In this document: positions 1 through 11,260 of the stretch, piece by piece | Numbering within the stretch: position 1 is the first letter of the stretch | Layout of the letters: each line of letters opens with the position of its first letter | Assembly (NCBI RefSeq): GCF_040939455.1 | Contig: NC_134106.1 | Coordinates: forward strand, 83,087,001-83,151,000 | DNA: 64,000 nucleotides | Source of the DNA: Microcebus murinus | Lineage: Eukaryota > Chordata > Mammalia > Primates > Cheirogaleidae | Reading direction: 5' to 3' | Notes under the pieces: model-generated | Told to the model about the DNA's origin: nothing | What the model saw: the letters and a program-made list of their open reading frames with translations, nothing else | Database searches by the model: none | Made by a program: the position numbers and the translations under genes

Positions 1-1033
1 GGGGTCGGAGTGGTCTGTGGGGCTTTAGGTGGCTTCCGTGCCCTCCACTCCTTCCCCATCATTTTCCCCCCGATGCACCCCGTGCCTGTTACTTCACACG
101 TTGGCCAATTGGAAGTCAACTGCTGACCTGGAGAGTTCTTGCTACTTTCTCAATGGGCTATCATGGAAACACACAAAAGCCACCCACAGGGGAAATAAAG
201 ACACAGAAGAGCCGAGCATTGCAGCTCTCCCTCCTGTGTAGTACAAATTGCCACAGTGCATACACGTTGCTCCAAGTTTAAAACACCTGGTATTTAATGC
301 CTTCAGATTCGGGAAGACAGTACCCTAAAACTCTTAAGTTTATGGACACTTTCTTTCCAAGAATTTATTGTTTATGATATGTATTTCTTTAGGAAGATGG
401 TCCAGTTCATAATTTTAAGTTTACTCTAAGCCAGGACTTCTAAAACTCCGTAATTTAAGGTCATCCACTATTTCACTGTAAAATATACACACAGAAACTG
501 TATCGGCTAGGAAATATTATTTTTGAGAAATTGAAAGGTAATTTATATTGAATCTGGGGAATAATATTTTCCAATGGAAAAAAATAATCCTAAAGGCAAG
601 ACTCTGAGCTTTTTATGATATTGCAGTGAAGGAGGGTAGAGGAATTGGGTTGGGGTGTTTGTGTGTTTCTCAAAGAACTGTAGATTTACACACAGACTAT
701 TGCAACCAGCTGTTCTTCAGCCCCATCTAGTAGGCAGTGAGAAGCTCTTGGCTTAACCTTGAGTGAGGAGGATTTAAATTCAATAGGAAAAAGTAGTTCC
801 TGACGATGAGGATTGCCAGAGAGGACAAGACTCTCCCTCCCTGGAGGCTGCTACCATTTCTCTAGATTCCTGTCTTTGTGGGAGAGCCCGGGCTTGCGTC
901 CTCTCAAAGAGAGTCAGTTCAAGAGGCAAGTAAGGAGATAGTTTCCAAGTTCACCCATCCCACAGGCCCTCCCCAGGACCACCTGGACTTCCACACTGGT
1001 ACAACGGGTGCACCAAGTGCACTAAGGCCAAAG
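1..1033. other. Single-copy noncoding stretch
   Basis: No repeat family, exon or RNA gene is recognised. The short open frames have no familiar protein motif and no paired splice signals. Confidence 0.5.
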
Positions 1034-1100
1034 GCCAGCTCGGCCACTTGGCAGTGTGGGATCTTGAGCAAGTCACACACTTGGCCTCAATTTTTCAGCT
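1034..1100 (+). repeat. MIR SINE fragment
   Basis: The text runs GGCAGTGTGGGATCTTGAGC, then AAGTCAC and a 'CCTCAATTTTTCAG' segment. This follows the MIR core order 'tgtgaccttgggcaagtcac ... cctcagtttcc' in sense orientation. It is an ancient, diverged copy with no visible ends. Confidence 0.65.
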
Positions 1101-1407
1101 ACACCATACACATAACCATACATCCCTCCTGGGCTTAGGGTGTGGGTAAAAACAGGTGTGAAAGCGCCTATCAGGGTAGAGTCTCCTACAAATGCTGGTC
1201 CCTATTAGTTAGTGCCCAAAATACACAGTCAGAATCCTACCCCCAGGGGGACGAGAAACCTGCAGCGGTGCTAATAATAAAGGTTGCAGATCTAAATTTC
1301 AGGGGGTTTTCCCCACATATAAAAAAAAATGTATTAACTTGTACAAATAAGCAACTCAAAGGCCAAAGCAGCACACGGCCTGTGTGTAGCTCATGAGTTC
1401 ACTGTGA

Positions 1408-1758
1408 GTCCCATCGGCCCATGATCTTCCTAAGGAAAGCAAAAGTGTCCGGCTAACCACAGACTTGGTGTCTGTCCGTTCAGAAGGCCAAAGACCCCAG
1501 AGTGTCGTTCACTCTAAGCACATCGATGAACTTCACCTGGCCAACCCCAGGACTCAAACCCCCTGTAACATCTCTGCAGAGAGAAAGTCTGCCAGACACA
1601 CTGAGCACTTCGTGCCAGAAAGGTTGGAGCCTTGTGAACACCGAGTGGCCAACTCCAAGGCACCAGCCCCTCAAAATCTGACTAGAGATGAAGCCAATCC
1701 AGTGGAAGAACCGTATCTGGCAGTCTCTGAGCATCATTTCACTGTCCTCAGAATTTGA
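1408..1758 (+). other. Unexplained open reading frame, possible exon or old pseudogene
   Basis: One frame stays open for about 115 codons, from just after a stop near 1405 to a TGA at 1756-1758, in sequence not recognised as a repeat. The translation is charged and not low in complexity; it includes SKHIDELHLANP and AERKSARHTEHFVPERLEP. There is no ATG near the start and no pyrimidine tract with AG just upstream, so an internal or terminal exon is not well supported. I do not recognise the protein. It could be a chance frame, part of a processed pseudogene, or a 3'-terminal coding exon whose acceptor I missed. Confidence 0.2.
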
Positions 1759-2775
1759 CTTAATATCAGGCTGGAATAATTACCGCAATGTTGTCAAAAG
1801 TGATACAAAGTGGCACGATTTTATACATAAGACTATTTCCGGGAATATAACCTTATAGAGAACTCACGGGAAGGGGGAGGAGCCAGTTGCTGCCCCACCC
1901 ATCTTCAGGATGGAGCAGAGGACGGACACGCTTCTGCAAGGCACACCTCCAAAACCAGGTGAACGAGCTCCCACCATTTCCCAATCGGTGGGAAGCCAAG
2001 GCAGACAGGCCTTGGCTTCCAGAAACCAAGTACAGAACAACCTACCATCCTCTGCCAGAGCCATCTAAAGTGTCTCACTCTTGTCACTAAGAATTTAAAG
2101 TACAATGTCTTTTTTTTTTTTTTTGCATAAAATACAATTCAGGAAAAACAAAAATGTTTATGGTTTACATAGTCTTAGGAGTTATTATAAAATGCACATA
2201 TAAAGAATATTTTTCTCTACACAGGAAGAGTTGCCAAATGCTTTCTAGATGGGATTTCCTTCTATACTAACTAGTCATAAAATAGTGAAAAGGGAGCATC
2301 TTGCTAGATCCTATGTTGAGGTTCTGTGTGGGAGGGAGAGAGGACTGAGTCTCCCTCTCTGACCCCAATCTGGGGCTCGCTGATGCACAAGGCCTCAGAT
2401 GTCACATCTCTGGGTCCGATTCCTCCGCCCCAGCCTGGCAGGGTGAGCCACAGCTGGAAAGCCAGCCACCGCCCTCACTTGTGAGGATGTGTTCAAAGGG
2501 CCCACCTTTGAACTGAACTCCCTGCTCCTGAGATGACTAGATCAAAGGTTGTATTCCTAAAGCTTAAGGACTGCATGTCTCTCATTGTTGTTTTCGAGAA
2601 AAGATATTCCAGACACACTGAGTATTCTACTTGAATGTGAGACGAGGGTTCATTTGATTTACAAAGAGCCTGTGAATTCTGTACTGGCCCCACTATCTAC
2701 CTGGCACTTCCTTGGCACCCTACTGGCCCTGCAGTGTGCGGCTCACTGCCCTCCATCCTTCCTTCTTCTAATCTG
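1759..2775. other. Single-copy stretch with a short T run
   Basis: Nothing recognisable except a 15-base T run at 2110-2124. Short frames on both strands overlap each other and have no identifiable product. Confidence 0.5.
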
Positions 2776-2860
2776 TAGACCCAAACGCCTCCAGAGTGTT
2801 CTTTATGAAGCATAAACCTCTGCTGAAGACCATGAGGGACTCCCCTCAGCCCCCATTGAT
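2776..2860 (+). repeat. L2 LINE fragment
   Basis: 'GTGTTCTTTATGAAGCATAA' followed by a 'gactcccctcagcccccattg' segment matches the L2 3' region ('ctcttcctgaagcataaatctgatcacgtcactcccctg') in sense orientation. Strongly diverged. Confidence 0.55.
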
Positions 2861-2924
2861 GCCTTTCTCAGCCAGGGCTCTTCTTCCCCTAGCTACCACC
2901 CTCTGGGACCCTGCTAAGCTCTTG

Positions 2925-2980
2925 CACAAAATTTCCTATTGAATCCTCACAGCAGCACCAGGAGGAAACTTGAAGGGCTC
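2925..2980 (-). repeat. MIR fragment (antisense)
   Basis: 'ATTGAATCCTCACAGCAGCA' followed by 'ccaggaggaaacttg' resembles the reverse complement of the MIR 3' half ('tttaatcctcacaacaaccc ... gaggaaactgagg'). Short and diverged. Confidence 0.5.
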
Positions 2981-3194
2981 CGTCATTTGTAGACAGATAG
3001 TGACCATGCCCGAATCCTCAGTGGACCCACCCAGTCCCAGGGGCACTGCCCCCTCCCGCCTCCATTCAGTCTGCAGGGTCACTTAGAAGTTTTAAAGCTT
3101 TCCCAATTCCCCAGGGCCAATTGCAAGGGGTTTCTCACTCCTTCCCAGGTGCCCCCATAACTAAAGCATGCATCGGTCTGCAGCTTAGTTCTAA

Positions 3195-3340
3195 GTCTGT
3201 GTCCTTCCCACTCCCAGACTGAAAGCGGTGAAGAGGCTTTCTGTGTCCCCAGTGCTGAGCACAGAGCTGGTAACCAGGAGGGCTAACCAAATTAATTAAT
3301 GGTCTGCTAAATGAATGAGTGGATGAATGAATATTATGCA
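3195..3340 (+). repeat. L2 3' end
   Basis: The order 'TGTGTCCCCAGTGCTGAGCA', 'cagagctgg', then 'AATGAATGAGTGGATGAATG' follows the L2 terminal region (stop-proximal text, 'tccccagcgcctagcacag', then the tgaatga tail) in sense orientation. Confidence 0.6.
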
Positions 3341-5926
3341 CTCACATGATCACATTCACCCATCTCTTCCATACTGAAGCTCAATTTATTTGCTTGACTA
3401 CATTAGAAATGTTGGAAATGAGTTTACCGGTTACGGAATAGTATCAGAACAAGGTTAAATTTTCATCCCTTAAGGGTGGAGTCACTCCTACAAGAAACGT
3501 GTTCTTGTGTTTTTGTCAGCAGGGTTGTCCCTATTGTTGTTTACTATGGAATGTCACCATGCTTGAATCTTAAGCAGATGGGTTTGGGCCCCATTCATAA
3601 TTTCCTTGATTTGGAAAAAGTCATTATCACAGAAGGGGACCTTAGCACTTGCCAACTGCCAGAGCCCGCAGCAGCTTTGGCCCCAGCACAGGTGGATGTG
3701 GTTTTCTTTGCCGGTGATCTGTCCATGAGCTGCCTGTGCTGTTTGTCCCACAGACGATGTGGCTGTAGGATGAAGCCAGGGCTCACCCTTCTAGGGGGGA
3801 CATTGAGATTCCTGGGCATTGTACCAATCCAGCCATATGTCACCCCAGAAAGTAACTGCTTTTTCCATATATGATCATAACTAATGTTGCAAAGCCTGTT
3901 TTGCCTGGATCCTTTTACAGAACCTATGCAAAACATGCTGTGCGCTTTCACTCCAGATTTCCTCCTCGGGATGAATGGCTCTGCGCATACACAGGAACGG
4001 GCGCGTATCCTGTGCACCGGGAAGGATCATTATTCCATAGGCTAATTCCCTGTGCATTAGTTATACGGGGTGAAGCTCTGCCTCATGAACAGGAGCGGAT
4101 GGAAACAGAGATCCTAGTGGCCAAATACATCCTAATGTTCTCCTTTCAATTCTTTCACTTTTTCTGTCTTTACCTTTTACAAAATGTTAATGTATTCCTG
4201 ATGAATTCAGTGTGAAAAAAATATGTTTATCAGCTTGGGTTTAAAATTTTTATTCATAATAAGAATACAGTAGCACCGCCAAGACTCTCCAAAGTCAAAC
4301 CTCAGATCGCTGCCAGCTGTCTGGGGCACCGTAGGCAAGATGACCACACAAGAGAGTCACAAGTGAGGGATTCCGGTGCCAAAACGATCAGCAGGCGTAT
4401 TTTCATCAGGTATTGGCTCTTTGTTCTTGCCACGAGTGGGGTGGAAGGAAGTGTGCTCTGGTGGTAATAACCCTGCAAGTTGTCATTTGGTAACTACATA
4501 AGTTGTGCCTTTAGCCAGGGCCAAATGGATGATAAGCTTGTCACTGTTAACAGGTGCTAGTTATTTGGAGCAAGCCACACTTTCTCTTGCAAAATCAAGC
4601 TCCTCAATTTCTTGACTACATTTCCTCAGCGACAAAATGGGAGAGAGGGAAGACAAGCTCTGTGGCCCCTTCCCACTCAGTGTGAGATCCTAAGTATCTT
4701 TGCATTTCCTTCCGGTCCCACCCTGCTCCACCCGTGTGGATGCCCTCAGCCCCCGCCCAGCCTGCCAGCATTGTATTTTGCACAAGTAAACCCACTCCGG
4801 CAGCCTCTCTGCTTCTCCAGTAAATAACTGCACATAGAAAGCCTGCAGGTTCTCAGGCTGCATCCAGAGCCACAGCTGGGTTCTTTAGTTTGCTGTGAAA
4901 AGAATTCCAGCATGACACAGCTCCTCTCAGTACAAAGATGTGCTGAAGCACCAGGAAAATTTGGGGGGCAAAAAAGAATGTTTCTGAAAGCAAGGCAGCC
5001 AGGAGAGAGATGTAGGCTCGGGCTAGCCTCCCCTCTGTCAGGGCCTGGACCTGTTGACTGGGCTTTGCTCCTCTCAACAGTAAACAGAGCCATGCGGGAA
5101 CCACCGAGGCCCAGAAGGCCAGGCCTGGCCACAGGGGCGCCTCCGACGCCTCTCGGGCGTCTGCAGCAAACAGTGCCGCCTGCACTGTGGTCAGATCAGG
5201 GACAGCCAGTCCTCCTGTTGTTTGATTTCTAAACCTGCCTCCACCTCCCCGAGGCCTCTGAGAGCTCAGGGCTTGCAAATCAACACAACATTTAATTAAC
5301 TGCACATTAAAGTTTCCTTCTTTCAAAGAAGGGAATTAGGGACAGTGCACTTTCTGAAGCATTCATTAATGAAAAAATAAATTCTAAAGCCTCCCGAGTT
5401 CAGGGTGGTCCTTACCATTCTAGGTGGTTGCCTGCCCTAATTCTCAGGGTTGGGCCAGTTCCTTTAAATGAGCTGCAGTCTTCAGGGTCCCTTTCTTGGC
5501 AAGCATTTTTAACCCACTGAGAGCCAGTCTTAGTTTTGCCCTATGCCAGGGAGCCCTGAATAATCCTTAAGGAAATACTCAGAAATGTTTCCAACTATAT
5601 TGAATTATGAATTCCTTTTTATTAAAATAAAAGGGGTACAGACAATACTTTTAAGAGGGGTGTGAACAATATAATTAAATAACAACCTATGTTATTTAAT
5701 GGGATGGTTGTAAGCTACTATTCTCCACTGAAAATGGCAGAAGCACATGGGCCACCATCAAGGGGGGACAGAGCGGTTGGCTTGACACTAGCAAGAGAGA
5801 TAGGGATGGAGACAGTGAGAGGAAGACCCGAAGAAACTCAGTGCCACTCGTCACAGCAGGGCAGCCTGGCATGACACCTGCGGCACCTGGCAATTCAGGC
5901 TGTGGCTAGACTAGACACGCACGTCT
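3341..5926. other. Single-copy stretch, one block conserved in character
   Basis: No repeat family is recognised. The longest frames here (132 and 140 aa near 3.5-4.0 kb, 157 aa on the minus strand at 4853-5326) have no recognisable domain. The AT-rich, low-CpG block at 5265-5400, with 'TTTAATTAACTGCACATTAA' and 'CATTCATTAATG', has the look of a conserved noncoding element, but that is an impression only. Confidence 0.4.
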
Positions 5927-5960
5927 GCACACACACGCACACACACGCACACACACGCTC
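5927..5960. repeat. (CACACACG)n microsatellite
   Basis: Alternating CA dinucleotides are interrupted by CG about every eight bases. This is a short, imperfect CA-type repeat. Confidence 0.9.
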
Positions 5961-6289
5961 ACTTCTCACAGTGAATAGGAAAAGCATTGTTCATGAGGAG
6001 CTGGGTGCAGCTCCTGTTTCTACCACAGACCCACTCTGCTCCTCTGCTTCTCCTTCCCCTCCTCTGAAAAACCAGGGACCCTCCCTGCACCTGCACCAAG
6101 ATCACCTGCAGCCCTTTCTATTAGTTACCGTCGCGTCCTGTTAAAAGGAGGTACCTTGGAATGCCTCGTTGTGTTACTTACCTGTGTACATGGCTCTTCC
6201 CAACGTCATCAAGTTTTGAGTAAAAGGAAACAATGTTATTTGATTTTGTATTATGCCTCGTGCATATCTATTTAGTTATGCTACATGTT

Positions 6290-6400
6290 TTATTTCATTT
6301 CTATTATGTGCCAGACACCAGGTCAAGGGTCAAGGATACAGACGCTGGCCCTGCCCTTCTGGAGAAGGCAAACATATGACAGATAAATAAGCTAATTATC
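6290..6400 (-). repeat. L2 3' end (antisense)
   Basis: 'ATTATGTGCCAGACACCAGG', then 'aaggatacagacgctggccctgcccttctggag' matches the reverse complement of the L2 terminus ('tgcctggcacatag', 'gtatccccagcg', 'atgagggcaggg'). Confidence 0.6.
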
Positions 6401-7639
6401 AATTGTATTGATAATTATGGTTAGGCAGGGGCAAGGGCCTAAGATACGGAATGACAGAGAAGAGGACACTGACTTCCAACAGGAGGCCCTAGGACAGCGT
6501 CAGAGGAGGGGATGGATGCTCAGGGCGAGTGTGGAAGGAAGAGAAGACGGCAGCTGTGCAGCAGGCAGGGAGAACGACAGGCCTGGCACACGGGGGGACA
6601 CCAATCAACGCTTCTTGATTTGTTGGTGAAACTTTAGAAAGAAAATCTTAAGACATAAAATGAAACCAAAATGTTTGTACCTTCATAATACTCTGAAATA
6701 AAAAAAAAAAAGAATTACTAAAAAACAAAAAACCAACCAAAATACCTTTGTGTGTAGACAAAGCAACCAGTAAGCGAATTCTTCCCTTTCCAGCAAGCAG
6801 CAGAGCCCAGCACAGGCAGTGGGCTCCCTCTCCCTGGGGGCTCCCCGAAGACGCGGAGGCACGCCACGCTCGGGGCTCTGTCACCCGCAGCCTTTCCCTT
6901 TTCATCTCCTCTCACGTCTGCGGTCATGCCCGGCATGCACTCAGACAGTAACCGAACGCTAGGGGCTTCTAGGCCCTCATCCATAATTCCTTTAAATCCA
7001 CCATTTCTATCTAGTCTTTGGGTTTTTCTCTGCACTGTGGCGTCATGGTAGAGGCAGTATCTCCATGTTTTACTTTTCTTTCTTGGGGTGGCCCGCAACA
7101 CCGCCACACATCCCAAGAACACAGAACGAGGGGGACGTAACCATCAGACACCAAGTCTGTGCTGCTGGCTTTGGGTCACTGACAGGTGTGTGTCCCATCC
7201 CGTGATGGACAAGGGACCTGAACAACTCAACCTGCTCAGCCGCTCGGCTTTCAGAGTGCAGGTGCCCCCTTCTCCTGGTTTCTGTAGGCTCCCCCAAAGG
7301 GGGAGCTTAGGGGAGACAATGGCGAGGTAGGAAACATTGTGACAAACATCTATGAGGTGGGTTTTCTTGACTGACCCCCGCCTGATGCACCTACCCAGAA
7401 AATGAGTGCTTTTCTTACTGCTTGATCAATAATTGTTGCCCGTGTGCCCAAGAACCAGTAATGTAGCCCATGGGGTGGAAGATAGGAGATGGGTCAAGAC
7501 TGAAACATCTCTACCTGGGTTACTTGATGTGCACAAGCGCCATCTGACTGAAAGATGTGCCCATCCACCCTGCGGAATTATCTAGCACCCTTGCTCTCCT
7601 GCCTCCCTTCCTCCCTCCCTGTTCTGCCACCAGCTATCC
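6401..7639. other. Single-copy stretch with an A run
   Basis: Nothing recognised apart from an A-rich patch at about 6700-6740. GC rises around 6780-6930 without forming a CpG island. Confidence 0.5.
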
Positions 7640-7930
7640 TGGGGGCTTTCTCTGTGCCAAGCCCCGTGTTGGAGGTAGGGCCACACATAAGATCATGGAC
7701 ACAGGCCTCACTCTCAAAATCCTGGGCTAGTGGGGGTGCATGGGCAGATGATTCCAGGACAGGCGGAGAGTGATAACCGCTGTGATTGGGGTGGGCACAG
7801 ACAGGGCTTGAAGGGATCACAGACGGGTCCCAGTACCCAGCCCAGGGGAGCTGATGGAAGGCTTCTTAGAGAAGCAAGTAGAGGTCAAGGTCATCGTTTG
7901 AGCTGGCCAAGAGGTAAGAGTGACACTGAG
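7640..7930 (-). repeat. L2 LINE (antisense)
   Basis: 'TTCTCTGTGCCAAGCCCCGT' at the left and 'ATGGAAGGCTTCTTAGAGAA' at the right are reverse complements of successive L2 3' segments ('cagtgcctggcacag' and 'ctctaggaagccttcc'). The spacing is right for one diverged copy. Confidence 0.6.
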
Positions 7931-8359
7931 TAAGCAACAGGAAAGTTTAAGAGGTGCCACATCAACAGGCACGTTACTGGAATGTGTCGTCCTTACTGGT
8001 TCCCACGCAGACCTGGGGTCAAGTGGATTCTGGTGCAGTGAATTCTGATGACTACATCAGAATCGTGGAAGCCACCCTGCCCCATCCAGAGGGGCCTTGT
8101 TGTGGTTCCAGAATTTGTGTCTGTTTTCATTCTCTAATAGGTACTTAGTAGGTGTCCAGTTATTTCATTCTCATATAACATTACTAATACTACTCCACCC
8201 CGCTAAAATGCTTGGCAGAGATCAGCTGGTACAATGAGTATGAGTCATTCTGACCCAGGAATAGCATGACTGAAGCCCAACTGGTAGGCCAAATGCTTTC
8301 TGCTGCAAAATTTTGATGGATGATGCTTCTCTAGCCTGGGTGGAGATTTAATTTGTGTT

Positions 8360-8635
8360 GCAACGGAACACTTTCAATTGTCAATGACAAAAGGTGATTT
8401 TCCAATACTCCTTGAGAATAGGCTTCAAAGGCTTCTGCTCTTTTTTTCCAAAAGGCGTTTCAGCTTTATTTTGATGTGGCAGAGAAGTTTTGCATGCGTC
8501 CTCACATCCGCTGTTGTGACAGCTGCGTTTAATGAGTGCAAAATGATCAGAAAAACATCCTTTGCTGTGGGCTGCCAGTTGGTGACAGGGGAGAGGTGAT
8601 GCAGTAATCGGAGCAGTAAAGTCAGGCACACATCT
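8360..8635. promoter_or_regulatory. Candidate conserved noncoding element (enhancer-like)
   Basis: This repeat-free block is dense in binding-site-like words. It has TGTCAATGACA, an inverted pair of TALE-homeodomain TGTCA/TGACA cores, at 8379-8389. TGACAGCTG, a TALE core fused to an E-box CAGCTG, lies at 8517-8525. TTTAATGAGTGC follows. Coding potential is poor: the short frames on both strands are unrecognised. The call is inferred from composition and motifs only; no alignment was run. Confidence 0.3.
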
Positions 8636-9064
8636 GCGGAGGCGGAATTCTGCCCGTCCGGTCTATGCCAGGAGGCTCAATGCATGGCCTCAAAAGCGAA
8701 TAAGACCTGTAGACCCACGTCCCGTGGACCCCTGCCTCACACAGCAGGGTGAAGACTCAGCTAGACCACCCCAGGCTGTTTCTGCTGGAGGTTCATCCAA
8801 AGTCAGGTTTCTCTAAATCTTCCATGCATCTGTCTTACTAAGAGATCTTTCCGGCTACTCTAACATACTTATAATTAACACACTCAGGAGAAAACAGAAA
8901 AGGCAAACTTTAAATAATTCATGTATAAAGGCCTAAATCAGAAAATAAAGGACTTTCTTTAAATGCAGATAGTCGCAAAAGATTAAATTATTGTTCAGCA
9001 GATGGTCACTCCTGCTCCACACCTAACACATAAACACACTGTCCTTCATGGCAAGAGTTTACTT
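8636..9064. other. Single-copy stretch
   Basis: No repeat, exon or RNA gene is recognised. Confidence 0.45.
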
Positions 9065-9500
9065 TCTTACCCTACTGATTTTGAGGTTGACCATGGGACT
9101 TCCTTTGGCCAATGAAAGGTGGGAAGAGGTGGCCATATGCCAATTTGGAGCCTCAGCCTTAAGGCATTGCTTGTCTACACTCACCCCTTGAGAGCTTCTG
9201 CTTGCACCTCAAAAAGATCATGAGCCAGACAGCTCCGTGCCCTCAGATGACCCTTACAGAATGACAGGCAGATGAAACAGGCCTGAACTCAGCCTGCAGC
9301 TCGTTGCAGAGTTGTCCCAATGGGGCCGTGCACCTGCAGAGCATACCTGGAGGAGAGTTGCCGAGCTGTGCCCTCCTAGATCAGCCAGGCCACAGCTGAC
9401 CTGCAGCCCAGGAAGCCAGAGCACAGATGATGATTAATTTAAATCAGTGAGATTTAGGGTTGTTTGTTATTCAGTGTCATTGTGTGGTTTCATAAGCTTT
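9065..9500 (+). repeat. Diverged LTR (ERVL/MaLR-like)
   Basis: 'TTCCTTTGGCCAATGAAAGG' near the left, 'CTAGATCAGCCAGGCCACAG' in the middle and 'AGTGAGATTTAGGGTTGTTT' near the right reproduce the order of a mammalian LTR family. That family has a 'ctttggccaatggg' start and a 'ccactgagattttggggttgttt' 3' end. The exact subfamily is not assigned and no target-site duplication was found. Confidence 0.55.
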
Positions 9501-9599
9501 TGATAGAGATTACCAACAATGAATGCCTGATTATGTACTAGAGAAATTATTCCAGCTGTGCTCGATGCCTCCAGCAGCTCTGTCGACATGGTGTGAGGG

Positions 9600-9984
9600 T
9601 GCTATGGACTAAATGTTTGTGTCCCCCAAAGTTTCATATGTTGAAGTCCTAATCTCCAATGTGATAGTATCAGGAAGTGGAGCTTTGGAAGGTGATTAGC
9701 ATCAAATGAGGTCATGAAAGTGTTGCCTTCATGATAAGATTAATGATCTTATAAAAATGGGAAGAGACTCAAGATTGCTCTCTCTCTTCCTCCCCCTGCT
9801 CCCTCCCCCTCTCTTCTCTCTCAGCCACGTGAGGACACAGAGAAGGCCCCATCTGCAAATCAGGAGAAGAGCCCTCACCTGGAACCCTGATCTTGGACTT
9901 CTCAGCCTGCAGACCTATGAGCAAGAACTTGCAGATTAAGCCACCCAGCCTATGGTATTGGGTTTAGCAGCTCAAACTAAGGCA
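9600..9984 (+). mobile_element. Solitary MLT1-type LTR (ERVL-MaLR)
   Basis: It begins TGCTATGGACTAAATGTTTG and contains 'TTCATATGTTGAAGTCCTAA', 'ATCTTATAAAAATGGGAAGA', 'GTGAGGACACAGAGAAGG' and 'TCTTGGACTTCTCAGCCTGC'. It ends 'CCACCCAGCCTATGGTATT ... actaaggca'. This is the standard order of MLT1-family LTRs in sense orientation. The flanking 5-mers (gaggg / caagg) match at three of five positions, so the duplication is at best decayed. A CT-rich stretch at about 9777-9822 is internal. Confidence 0.85.
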
Positions 9985-10959
9985 CAAGGAAGTAGATGGC
10001 GCAAATCAAAATCGATCAACCCTTTTTCCACAAGGACAGACAAGTAATAATGCCACGCTGAACTACATTCTTCAGTCAGGTTCCATCTTGGGGTCATGGA
10101 GTCACACTTAAAATTAACAGAGGAGCAGCTTCAGTAAGGTTTCCAGGGCAGCTCCTTCATCCCAACATTCTTTACTGGTTGTTAAATTCTCACATCTTAC
10201 AGGTGAAAACTAAAAGTACCTACCTGCATCTCTCTGTCTCTCCCTTTTCCTGGAGTCTCTATTTCATTCCCATCCGGGTCCATTGCCAATCTTCTCTCTT
10301 TCTTCAATCATGGAAAGACAATAAAAATAAACTCACGGTGAACCATTCTGACAATTTACTCTTGAGAGGAGAATCCTGTGGGTGTCTAAAATCTTACGCT
10401 AAGTTATATTTGCTTCATTTATGCTTCTACTGATGAATAATTAGGGCAGCAATTAATTTTAAAATGCAAATGAGCAATGGGTCTCACTGTTTTGTTTTGT
10501 TTTGTTTTAGATATCCTTTGTCCTCAGTCCTACTTGTGTTAGAGTCTTAATGGATTTAGTTTAGCAAAGGAATGAAATTATTTTTTCTAATGCTTTATTT
10601 ACTTGATTGAATCGGACTTTTTATCAAATATTGACAACAAATGTTTGTTCAAGATCATATGCTGGAGAATTTAATAGAAATAAAAACCTGTAGACAGAAC
10701 CGTCCTTGCGGGTGATCTATCTGGATGATGAATCAATGATAGTCAGAGGAGGCTACAGCCATGTGCCTGTCTACTTGAACTTATGGTTGTTTTGTAGTAA
10801 GGGGGAAAATTCTTTATTATCTCTGAAAATGTTGCATAGATATTCTTTGAGAAGAGAAAACTTTCCAACTATAAAGACGAGGAAAATTGGTGTTTATTTC
10901 TTGTACATCCTTCAGTGTTGAAAAGATTGGGAACAGAGTGAAAAGTCCACTAAATATAC
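9985..10959. other. Single-copy stretch with a (TTTTG)n patch
   Basis: A short TTTTG repeat lies at 10488-10508. Otherwise it is AT-rich with no recognised element. Confidence 0.5.
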
Positions 10960-10964
10960 CTTTT

Positions 10965-11095
10965 GTTTGCTCATTCATTCAACATGTACTGGCACCTAGT
11001 ATATGCTAATGATTCACTCTATGTTAGATTTACCAGCCCTTGCTCTCACTCTCAGAGTTGGCTGTCTATTGGGAAGTCAGACAAAAAAAAACCTC
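10965..11095 (-). repeat. L2 3' end (antisense)
   Basis: 'CTCATTCATTCAACATGTAC' with 'ctagtatatgctaatgattc' matches the reverse complement of the L2 terminus ('gttgaatgaatgaa', 'gcacatagtagg'). Diverged. Confidence 0.5.
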
Positions 11096-11149
11096 TATTG
11101 CACTTTTGTCATAGCACTGGCTGGCATCATGTCATACGTGTGTTCATTA

Positions 11150-11260
11150 TAGCCCTTGCCTGGAATGGAAGCCACATGAAAGCAGAGACCATGCCTGTAT
11201 TCTCACTAGCTGAGCAGGACCTACTACAGTAGAGGCATTTAGTAAATGTCTGTGGCTGTT
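11150..11260 (+). repeat. L2 3' end
   Basis: 'GAATGGAAGCCACATGAAAG', 'cagagaccatgcctgtattc' and 'ATTTAGTAAATGTCTGTGGC' follow the L2 terminal order ('gaatgtaagctccatgagggcagggac ... caataaatgtttg'). Confidence 0.65.

Noticed and set aside
4853..5326. 157-aa minus-strand frame
   Set aside because: No recognisable domain, no acceptor/donor pair at sensible positions, and a 106-aa frame overlaps it on the other strand. GC-rich sequence gives such frames by chance.
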